A stretch of DNA of 64,000 nt, taken from Acidipropionibacterium timonense. Its GTDB lineage: Bacteria > Actinomycetota > Actinomycetes > Propionibacteriales > Propionibacteriaceae. Below the pieces are notes generated by a model. The model ran no database searches, was not told the origin of the DNA, and saw only the letters and a program-made list of their open reading frames with translations. Shown one piece after another: positions 8,456 through 15,864 of the stretch (position 1 is the stretch's first letter; the number at the start of each line of letters is the position of its first letter). Both the position numbers and the translations under genes were made by a program. The stretch spans positions 1,771,333-1,835,332 of the forward strand of contig NZ_LR027558.1 in assembly GCF_900605005.1 (NCBI RefSeq). The letters run 5' to 3'.

Positions 8456-9306
8456 TTGAGGACCGGGGCCTTGATGGAGTCGGACAGCCACTGCTTCTGC
8501 AGCTTGGCCAGGGTGCCGTCGGCGGTGAGGGCCTTGATGGCCGCGTCGACGTGCGAGGTGAGCTTGGACCCCTTGGGCAGGACGAGCCCGAACTCGTCAC
8601 CGCCGGCGGTCGAGGCGAACTGGCCGACGATCGTGCCCTTGTCGTACTGGGCGGCGGTGATGTAGATAGCGGTCGGCAGATCGGTGACGATGGCGTCGAC
8701 CTGGCCGCCCTTGAGCGCCTGGACGGTGTCCTGGGAGGAGTTGAAGACGAGGGCCTTCTTCGACGTCTTGACGGAGTTCGCCAGGACGGTCTGGCTGGTG
8801 GTGCCGGCCTGGACGCCGAACTGGACGTCGGCGAGGCCCACCAGGGTCGTCGCCGAGGCGGCCTTGGACCCCTTGGTCGCGATGACGGCCTGGGTCGTCG
8901 TGTAGTAGGGCTCGGACATGTCGACGGCCTTCTTGCGCTCGTCGGTGATGGAGAACTGCTGGAGGTTGAAGTCCCAGTTCTTGGCGCCCGGGGCGATGGC
9001 AGCGTCGAAGGAGGTCCGCACCCAGACGACGTCGGCGGCGGCGAATCCGAGCTTGGCGGCGACGGCGTACGCGACGGCCGCCTCGAACCCCTTGCCCGAC
9101 TGCGGCTTGTCGTCCTCGACCCACGGGGAGTACGCCGGCTGTCCGGTGGCCACGGTGAGCTTGCCCTCGGTGACCGTGGGGATCTGGCCGGCGGAGGTCG
9201 TCGTCGTGGCGGTGTCCGAGGTCGACGAGCAGCCCACGAGGGCGGCGAGTCCACCGGCGGCGGCCAGACCGAGGGCGGTACGGCGGGTCATCTGGGTCAT
9301 GGACAT
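8452..9306 (-). CDS. Amino-acid ABC transporter, substrate-binding lipoprotein (family 3)
   Basis: 284 residues. The N-terminus has a twin-arginine-like MTRRTALG followed by a hydrophobic core and the lipobox LVGC (Cys at ~26), so the mature protein is a lipid-anchored binding protein. Features of family-3 amino-acid binding proteins include GKGFEAAVAYAVA (usually GFDVDLA) and GVQAGTTSQ. The usual arginine of family-3 ligand sites is not obvious, so the ligand is left open. Start ATG 9306 has AGGAG eight bases upstream. First gene of the operon. Confidence 0.9.
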   Translation of the reverse strand: MSMTQMTRRTALGLAAAGGLAALVGCSSTSDTATTTTSAGQIPTVTEGKLTVATGQPAYSPWVEDDKPQSGKGFEAAVAYAVAAKLGFAAADVVWVRTSFDAAIAPGAKNWDFNLQQFSITDERKKAVDMSEPYYTTTQAVIATKGSKAASATTLVGLADVQFGVQAGTTSQTVLANSVKTSKKALVFNSSQDTVQALKGGQVDAIVTDLPTAIYITAAQYDKGTIVGQFASTAGGDEFGLVLPKGSKLTSHVDAAIKALTADGTLAKLQKQWLSDSIKAPVLK

Positions 9307-9437
9307 GGCTGAGCTCCTCACGGGCGTGGTCGACGCCCCAAGGTATCCGATCGACGCCACCGGTGCTCGCCGGTGTCCATGGGCGGACGGGGCGGGATGG
9401 CCCGGACCGGCCGTCTCCGTCATGCCCACCCCGGGGC

Positions 9438-9893
9438 TCAGGACGACCTGGCCTCGTGCAGCCGCCAGTCGTCGTAGCTGAAGGCAGGCGAGACGATGCA
9501 CGAGCTCATGGCCGGAGCCCGGCGGGCGAAGGTCCGCTGCCACCTCCCGGCCGGCACGAGGTGCTGCAGGGCGCCGTCGGCGCTGAGGATCGTCGGATGC
9601 GGGTCCGGTGTCGGCACCTGTCCGGTGCCGCCGTCGTGGATCTCGAGGACCCCCGGCCCGTGCCACAACCAGAGCTCGTCCGAGACGACGACGTGCCAGG
9701 CGGCCTCCTCGTCCTCGTCGAGGAGGAAGAGGATCGCCGAGGCGGTCGACCTGGGCCCGTTGGCCGTGACGACCTCGGCCCCCGCGTGCCAGGTCTCGAC
9801 GAACCACCCTCCCTCGGGGTGCGGTGCCAGACCGTACCGGGCGACGAGGCTGGCCGCGGCGTCGCCGGCCGGCAGTCCGTCAGAGCGCTGCAT
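9438..9893 (-). CDS. Cupin DUF985 family protein
   Basis: 151 residues. The DUF985 motif HPEGGWFVETW is followed by the small beta-barrel pattern ASAILFLLDEDEEAAWHVVVSDELWLWHGPG. Members are cupin-fold proteins of unknown activity. The start ATG at 9893 lies inside the 3' end of the amidohydrolase gene (14-bp overlap), so it is the third gene of an operon with the amidohydrolase and the adenosylhomocysteinase-like gene. A role in processing a sugar or purine derivative is possible, but nothing in the sequence proves it. Confidence 0.85.
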   Translation of the reverse strand: MQRSDGLPAGDAAASLVARYGLAPHPEGGWFVETWHAGAEVVTANGPRSTASAILFLLDEDEEAAWHVVVSDELWLWHGPGVLEIHDGGTGQVPTPDPHPTILSADGALQHLVPAGRWQRTFARRAPAMSSCIVSPAFSYDDWRLHEARSS

Positions 9894-11211
9894 CGATGAT
9901 CTCCTGAGCTCGGGGCGAGACCCACCGGACGACGCCGTCGACAAGGGTGGCGAGCTGGCGTCCTGCCCCCGACCGCACGACCTCGTCGAGGGTGCTGTCG
10001 ATGTCGGTCACCGGCACGTCGAGGACGACCATGTCGGCGACCGCGCCGGCCTGGAGCTGCCCTACCCGGTCGCGCCCGGTGGCCAGTCCCAGCGCCATCG
10101 CCCCGCCCAGGGTGGCGGCCCGCAGCAGCCGTTCCGACAGGTCGGGGCGGTGGTAGCCCTGGTCACGGGCGATCCGCTCGAGCACCGCCAACTCCCCCAG
10201 GATGTCCAAGGACGGGGAACTCGACAGCGAGTCGGTGCCGACGGCGACGAGGTTCCCCTCGGACAGGTACGCGGCCACCGGTGGCTCGGGCAGCCCGATG
10301 ACGGCGTTCGACCTCGGACACAGCGCCACGGCCGTGCCCCGGGCCCGCAGTCGTCGACGGTCCTCCGCCCCGAGGAAGACCCCGTGCGCGATGTGGCAGT
10401 CAGGTCCGAGCACCCCGAGCTCGTCGACGAAGGCCGTCGCCGACACCCTCCGGCCATCGGCGCGCAGGGCCGTGAACGAGGTGGCGGCCGCGTCGCGCCA
10501 CAGTCCTGCCGTCGCGACCGGCGGGACGGCGGAGTCGGCGTCGGCCAGGACGGCCTCCATGAGGGACTCCCCCAGGTGGATGTGGATCCGCATCCCACGA
10601 TGGCGGGCCAGATCGGGCAGCTCCAGCAGCGGCGTCGAGTCGAGGGAGTACGGGGCGTGAGGGCTGATGCCCACCCCGGGTGTGTCCGGCATGGCGTCCA
10701 CGGCGGCCAGCACCGACGCCGGCCCACGCTTCGACCAGTCCTCGTTCGACCAGTCCATGACCTCCCAGTAGGCCACCCCGTGCAGGCCGGCGTCGTGCAG
10801 GGCCGAGGCGGCCGCGGCGTCGGTGACGACGTCGGCCAGGCAGGTCGTCCCGTGGCTCAGGCTCAGCCGGGCTCCCTCCGCGGCGTCCGTCCCCCAGTCG
10901 AGGAGGGCGTCGTCGTAGACCGCGTTGAAGGCGCGTACCCAGTCGTCGAAGCCGGAGTAGATGCGCTGTCCGAGCTCTGCCATGCCGGTGTACTGCAGGT
11001 GGGTGTGCGCATTGACCAGACCGGGCAGCAGCACCCCGGGCCAGCGCACCTCGACGGCGTCCTCCCCCGCGGCACGCAGGGCGCCGAGCACCCAGTCGCG
11101 GTCGCCGACGTGCCGGATCCTCCCGTCGGACACGGCGACGGCACCGTCGAGCACGGACGGCGCGGTGATGGGGACGACGAGGTCCGCACTGTGGACGACG
11201 GTGCTCACCAT
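9880..11211 (-). CDS. Amidohydrolase, MTA/SAH-deaminase-like
   Basis: 443 residues, the usual length of the ATZ/TRZ-SAH deaminase group. The metal-dependent core is visible: LVNAHTHL (HxH), the HIHLGES histidine with its glutamate, HIAHGVFL, and the late aspartate in VAVGTDSLSSSPS. In this group these residues deaminate adenosine-type thioethers such as methylthioadenosine or S-adenosylhomocysteine. The start overlaps the adenosylhomocysteinase-like gene by 7 bp, which supports a linked step in SAH handling. Guanine deaminase or another cyclic deaminase activity cannot be excluded. Confidence 0.85.
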   Translation of the reverse strand: MVSTVVHSADLVVPITAPSVLDGAVAVSDGRIRHVGDRDWVLGALRAAGEDAVEVRWPGVLLPGLVNAHTHLQYTGMAELGQRIYSGFDDWVRAFNAVYDDALLDWGTDAAEGARLSLSHGTTCLADVVTDAAAASALHDAGLHGVAYWEVMDWSNEDWSKRGPASVLAAVDAMPDTPGVGISPHAPYSLDSTPLLELPDLARHRGMRIHIHLGESLMEAVLADADSAVPPVATAGLWRDAAATSFTALRADGRRVSATAFVDELGVLGPDCHIAHGVFLGAEDRRRLRARGTAVALCPRSNAVIGLPEPPVAAYLSEGNLVAVGTDSLSSSPSLDILGELAVLERIARDQGYHRPDLSERLLRAATLGGAMALGLATGRDRVGQLQAGAVADMVVLDVPVTDIDSTLDEVVRSGAGRQLATLVDGVVRWVSPRAQEIIDAAL

Positions 11212-12620
11212 GCCTCCAGTCCCGCGGCGGCCACCGCATCGTCATCGGCCTTCGGCAAGGGGCACAGTCCGGGCCCCGGCCGGTCGAGGAGGATCCGGCG
11301 CAGCGCCGCCACCTGGACGCCGAAGGACAGGTCCATGATCTCGATGGGGTTGCCCTCGCCGGCAGTGCAGTTGATGCACTGGCCACGATCGAGGATCGTC
11401 ACCCGGTGCCCGTCGGTCCACTCCAGCGTGTCCACGGCCCGCGACACCGGACGCCACCGCGCCCCGTCGGCCAGCGCGTCGGCCAGACACACCTCCTCGT
11501 CGCCCCCGCCGGCCACCGCCACGACGGCGTCCCGGGGAAGGGCCCGAAGGGTGCTCGCCGGGACGGTTCCGGCGACCCCGGTGGCCGAGATGACGAGGTC
11601 GGCGCCGGCGCACAGCTCGTCCAGCGGCCCGACCCGGAACCCGTCCACGGCCGCGCGCAGGGCCCGCACCGGGTCGATCTCGACGACGCCGACGTCGGCC
11701 CCCAGCCCGGCCGCCAGACGCGCCGTCCCCCACCCGACGTCGCCGTAGCCGATGACGACGACGCGCGATCCGTCGAGGGTGCGGTCGAGGAGGTCGAGGA
11801 TCGTCAGCAGGCACGACTGACCGGTGCCGTAGGCGTTGTCGAAGAGGGTCTTGGAGCGGGCGTCATTGCTGGCCACGACGGGAACACGCAGGTCGAACCC
11901 GCGCAGGGCACGCAGACCGGAGGTCGTCTCCTCGGCCGCCCCGATGAGGTGGTCGAGGGCGCCGGGGATGCGGTGCGCCGCCCGGATGAGGTGCGACCCG
12001 TCGTCGAGGAGTACCTCGAGACCGCGCCCGAGGAAGGACCCCATGAGGGGCGCCTCGTCGGTGGCCCGCGGGTCGGCGTCGACGGTGATGCCGCGACGAC
12101 GCAGCTCCTCGGCGACGTCCTCGCGGGTCTCGGCGGGGTGGGCGAAGACCGCGACCCTTGCCCCGGCGTCGGCCAGCTCGGTGGCCAGGACCGCGGTCTT
12201 GGGCTCCAGGACGAGGCTGAGGCCGACCCGCACTCCGGCGACGAGGCCGCCGAGGGCGGCGACGGCGGCGCGGGTCACCGGCATGTGTTCCCGGGCCCAG
12301 TCGAGCCGGTCCGGCGCCCGGGAGGCCGGGTCACGCGGGTCGACGAGGCGCCGTCCGTCCGGGGCGAGGACGTCCAGCTCGTGGGTGACGACGACCGCAC
12401 CACCGCGCGGGGGCTGCTCGCCGGGGGCCAGGAAGACCGCCTGGACGCGCTCGTCCGTGGCACCGACGGCGACCCGCGCCCCCATCCCGCGCAGCAGGCC
12501 GGCGAGACGTCGGTGATCGGGCGAGTCCACCTCGGGCAGGAGAAAGGTCCGCCCACAGACCAGGAGGTTGGTGGCGGCGGCGAATCGTCTCAGCGCGAGG
12601 TCGGCCCAGCCAAGAGTCAC
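11205..12620 (-). CDS. Adenosylhomocysteinase-like protein, divergent
   Basis: 471 residues. Much of the SAH hydrolase active site is recognisable: LDDGSHL (canonical DDG), EETTSG, the stretch SKTLFDN carrying the catalytic Lys and Asp-Asn, AYGTGQS, and the NAD-binding VVVIGYGDVGWG. Two features differ from true SAH hydrolases: the NIGHFD segment reads VAGGGDEEV, and the C-terminal Lys/Tyr tail (PFKPDHYRY type) that completes the NAD site of the neighbouring subunit is absent. Paired with a deaminase-like gene, it could cleave S-inosylhomocysteine, as in methanogens (inference). GTG start at 12620. Confidence 0.8.
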   Translation of the reverse strand: MTLGWADLALRRFAAATNLLVCGRTFLLPEVDSPDHRRLAGLLRGMGARVAVGATDERVQAVFLAPGEQPPRGGAVVVTHELDVLAPDGRRLVDPRDPASRAPDRLDWAREHMPVTRAAVAALGGLVAGVRVGLSLVLEPKTAVLATELADAGARVAVFAHPAETREDVAEELRRRGITVDADPRATDEAPLMGSFLGRGLEVLLDDGSHLIRAAHRIPGALDHLIGAAEETTSGLRALRGFDLRVPVVASNDARSKTLFDNAYGTGQSCLLTILDLLDRTLDGSRVVVIGYGDVGWGTARLAAGLGADVGVVEIDPVRALRAAVDGFRVGPLDELCAGADLVISATGVAGTVPASTLRALPRDAVVAVAGGGDEEVCLADALADGARWRPVSRAVDTLEWTDGHRVTILDRGQCINCTAGEGNPIEIMDLSFGVQVAALRRILLDRPGPGLCPLPKADDDAVAAAGLEAW

Positions 12621-12723
12621 GGGCAGGACGGTAGCACCGCCCGTCGCACGGCCACGTCCACCGGTCCTCGACGCAGACCCGAGCGGGCCGGCGCACCACA
12701 GCCGCGACCACTACTGTGTGCCC

Positions 12724-15075
12724 GTGCCAGTCGCCGACCACCACGACGTCATCCGGGTCCACGGGGCCCGCGCCAACAACCTCCGCCAGGTCAGCCTCGA
12801 GATCCCCAAACGCCGTCTCACGGTCTTCACCGGCGTCTCGGGATCCGGCAAGAGCTCGCTCGTCCTCGACACCATCGCCGCCGAGTCGCAGCGCCTCGTC
12901 AACGAGACCTACTCCGCCTTCCTCCAGGGCTACATGGGTACCCCGTCGCGCCCCGACGTCGACCGCCTCGAGGGACTGACGACGGCCATCGTCGTCGGCC
13001 AGGATCCCATGGGGGCCAACCCACGCTCGACGGTCGGCACCGCGAGCGACCTCGACGCCATGCTGCGGGTCCTCTTCAGTCGTTTCGCCAGCCCGCGCAT
13101 CGGATCGCCCAAGGCGTACTCCTTCAACACCCCGTCGGTGAGCGGTCAGGGGGCGGTCACCCTCACCACCGGAGACCGCAGGGGCCACAAGGAGGTGCGC
13201 TCGTTCAGCGTCGTCGGCGGCATGTGCCCGCGCTGCGAGGGCCGCGGGGCGATCTCCGACATCGACCTGACCCAGCTCTACGACCCGACGCGTTCCCTCC
13301 ACGACGGGGCCCTCGACCTCATCCCCGGGTACAAGGGCGGCGGGTGGAACTCCCGGCTCTACGCCGAGTCGGGTCTCGTCGACCCCGACAAGCCCATCGG
13401 CGAGTTCACCCGCCGCGAGCTCGACGCCCTGCTGTACCACGAGCCGACGAGGATGAAGATCGCCGGCATCAACATGACCTACGAGGGTCTGGTGCTGCGC
13501 ATCCGCAAGTCGATGCTCTCCAAGGACCCCGAGGCCATGCAGCCACACGTGCGGGCCTTCGTCGACCGAGCGGTGACCTTCGGCACCTGCCCCGAGTGCG
13601 AGGGCACCCGGCTCACCCGGGCCGCCCGCGACTCGCGCATCGACGGAGTGTCCATCGCCGACGCCTCCGCGATGGAGGTGCGCCATCTCGCCACCTGGGT
13701 GCGTGCCCTCGACCTGCCTGACGCCGCACCCCTGCTGGCCGGGCTCACCGAGACCCTCGACTCGCTCGTCGAGGTCGGACTGGGGTACCTGTCCCTCAAC
13801 CGTCCATCCGGCAGCCTGTCGGGCGGCGAGGCCCAGCGGGTCAAGATGGTTCGACACCTGGGGTCGGCCCTCACCGACGTCACCTATGTCTTCGACGAAC
13901 CGACCGTCGGCCTGCACCCGCACGACATCGCCCGGATGAACGACCTCCTGCTGCGACTGCGCGACAAGGGCAACACCGTCCTCGTCGTCGAGCACAAGCC
14001 CGAGACCATCGCCATCGCCGACCACGTCGTCGACCTCGGTCCGGGCGCCGGGGTCCACGGCGGCACCGTCACCTTCGAGGGCACCGTCGACCAGCTGCGC
14101 GCCAGCGGCACCCTCACCGGACGGCACCTGGCCGACCGCACCCGGGTCAAGGACGTCGTCCGTCCCGGTACCGGGCACCTGGCCGTGCGGGACGCCGCCG
14201 TCCACAATCTCCAGCACGTCGACGTCGACATCCCCACCGGGGTGCTCGTCGTCGTCACCGGGGTGGCCGGGTCGGGCAAGAGTTCCCTGGTCGAGGAGTG
14301 CCTGCCGGCAAGTGCGGAGGCCGTCCTCATCGACCAGAGTCAGATCAAGGGGTCACGGCGCTCGAACCCGGCCACGTACACGGGGCTGCTCGAGCCGATC
14401 CGCAAGGCCTTCGCCAGGGCCAACGGCGTCCCGGCGAGTCTCTTCAGCCCGAACTCCGAGGGGGCCTGTCCCACCTGCAACGGGCTGGGGGTCGTCCACA
14501 CCGAACTGGGGTTCATGGAGACGTTCACCAGCACGTGCGAGGTGTGCCAGGGCAGACGCTTCGGACAGGAGGTCCTCGATCACCACCTCGGTGGCGTCGA
14601 CATCGCCCAGGTGCTCGCCATGTCGGCCGAGGAGGCTCTCGGGTTCTTCCGGACCGGGGAGGCGAAGGTACCGGCCGCGGCGCGCATCCTGCGTCGCATC
14701 GTCGATGCCGGTCTGGGATACCTGCCCATCGGCCAACCGCTGAGCACCCTGTCCGGCGGCGAACGGCAGCGGCTCAAACTCGCCGACCGGATGGCCACCC
14801 CCGGCGGCGTCCTCGTCCTCGACGAGCCGACGACCGGGCTGCACCTGGCCGACGTCGAGCAGCTGCTCGGGCTGCTCGACCACCTCGTCGACGAGGGTCG
14901 GTCGGTCATCGTCGTCGAACACCACCTGGCCGTCGTCGCCCACGCGGACTGGGTCGTCGACCTGGGGCCGGGCGCCGGGTCGGACGGTGGTCGGATCGTC
15001 TTCCAGGGAACCCCGGCCGACCTGGCCGTCTCCGGGACGGCGACGGGACAACATCTGGCGGCATATCTGGCCTGA
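12724..15075 (+). CDS. UvrA-like two-module ABC ATPase (UvrA2/DrrC type)
   Basis: 783 residues, shorter than repair UvrA (~950). Two ABC modules are present: Walker A GVSGSGKSS with signature LSGGEAQR and Walker B VFDEPTVGL, then GVAGSGKSS with LSGGERQR and VLDEPTTGL. Zinc-type cysteine pairs occur as CPRCEGRG, CPECEGTR, CPTCNGLG and CEVCQGR. The short length suggests the UvrB-interaction region is missing, as in UvrA2/DrrC proteins linked to drug or DNA-adduct tolerance. The GTG at 12724 follows TACTGT (12712-12717) by 6 nt, so a leaderless mRNA is likely; the GTG at 12718 is the alternative. Confidence 0.88.
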   Translation: MPVADHHDVIRVHGARANNLRQVSLEIPKRRLTVFTGVSGSGKSSLVLDTIAAESQRLVNETYSAFLQGYMGTPSRPDVDRLEGLTTAIVVGQDPMGANPRSTVGTASDLDAMLRVLFSRFASPRIGSPKAYSFNTPSVSGQGAVTLTTGDRRGHKEVRSFSVVGGMCPRCEGRGAISDIDLTQLYDPTRSLHDGALDLIPGYKGGGWNSRLYAESGLVDPDKPIGEFTRRELDALLYHEPTRMKIAGINMTYEGLVLRIRKSMLSKDPEAMQPHVRAFVDRAVTFGTCPECEGTRLTRAARDSRIDGVSIADASAMEVRHLATWVRALDLPDAAPLLAGLTETLDSLVEVGLGYLSLNRPSGSLSGGEAQRVKMVRHLGSALTDVTYVFDEPTVGLHPHDIARMNDLLLRLRDKGNTVLVVEHKPETIAIADHVVDLGPGAGVHGGTVTFEGTVDQLRASGTLTGRHLADRTRVKDVVRPGTGHLAVRDAAVHNLQHVDVDIPTGVLVVVTGVAGSGKSSLVEECLPASAEAVLIDQSQIKGSRRSNPATYTGLLEPIRKAFARANGVPASLFSPNSEGACPTCNGLGVVHTELGFMETFTSTCEVCQGRRFGQEVLDHHLGGVDIAQVLAMSAEEALGFFRTGEAKVPAAARILRRIVDAGLGYLPIGQPLSTLSGGERQRLKLADRMATPGGVLVLDEPTTGLHLADVEQLLGLLDHLVDEGRSVIVVEHHLAVVAHADWVVDLGPGAGSDGGRIVFQGTPADLAVSGTATGQHLAAYLA

Positions 15076-15185
15076 CCTTCCACCACACGGCATCGGCGGT
15101 CCCACAAGGGGCTGGCCTGCCCCTCGTCGACGCCGTTCCGGCGCGGATCCACAGTGAACACATACTCACGTGAGACAATGGCCGG

Positions 15186-15854
15186 GTGATCGCCACCGAC
15201 GTCCGCCGCCACGAACCCATCTCCGTCGCGGCCGTCGACGACTCGCCGGCCCTGCTGCTCGGCGTGGGGGCGAGCCTGCGCGCGGTGCTGCCGATGTCGA
15301 CCTACGTGTCGGCCCCGACCGTGCAGGCTCTCCTGGCGCTGCACCCCCGGGTCGACGTCGTCCTGCTCGACCTGCGTCTCAACGACGGCTCGCTGCCCTC
15401 GGACAACACCCGGGTGCTCATCGACGAACTCGACGTGCCCGTGCTGCTCTTCTCCCAGGAGGCCCGGCCGAGCGTCGTCCGGGCCTGCCTGCAGGCCGGG
15501 GCCGCCGGTCTCGTCGAGAAGAACGCCGAGTCGGACTCGTTGGCCGAGGCCATTCGCACCGTCGTGTCGGGGGAACCCTGGCTCACCTCGCAGTGGGCCG
15601 CGGTCGTCGCCGACACCGACTGGATCCGTCCCCAGCTGTCCACCCGTGAGGTCGAGGCGCTGACGATGTACGCCGAGGGGATGCTGCTGCCGGCCGTCGC
15701 CCGTCGGATGGACGTGTCGGACGAGACGGTCAAGACGACGCTCAAACGGGTCCGCCAGAAGTACCAGGCGGCGAACCGACCCGCCCCGTCGAGAACCGAG
15801 TTGTACCTGCGCGCCGTCGAGGACGGGTACACCGAGCCTCCGGAACCGCACTGA
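15186..15854 (+). CDS. LuxR/NarL-type response regulator
   Basis: 222 residues. Receiver domain at residues ~10-130 (VAAVDDSP acidic pocket, LLDLRLNDG phospho-aspartate, EKNAES near the lysine position), then a helix-turn-helix region STREVEALTMYAEGMLLPAVARRM...ETVKTTLKRVRQKY. The HTH is NarL-like but drifts from the usual VAxxLxxSxxTVKxH. GTG at 15186 lies 6 nt after a GACAAT -10 box (15174-15179), so it is probably leaderless. It is followed after 10 nt by the sensor kinase with which it should pair. Confidence 0.88.
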   Translation: MIATDVRRHEPISVAAVDDSPALLLGVGASLRAVLPMSTYVSAPTVQALLALHPRVDVVLLDLRLNDGSLPSDNTRVLIDELDVPVLLFSQEARPSVVRACLQAGAAGLVEKNAESDSLAEAIRTVVSGEPWLTSQWAAVVADTDWIRPQLSTREVEALTMYAEGMLLPAVARRMDVSDETVKTTLKRVRQKYQAANRPAPSRTELYLRAVEDGYTEPPEPH

Positions 15855-15864
15855 TCGACCGTCG

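Noticed and set aside
10388..10398. GCGATGTGGCA, one mismatch from the repeat-element arm
   Set aside because: No partner arm 57 bp further on; it encodes the conserved CHIAHG metal-site segment of the amidohydrolase.
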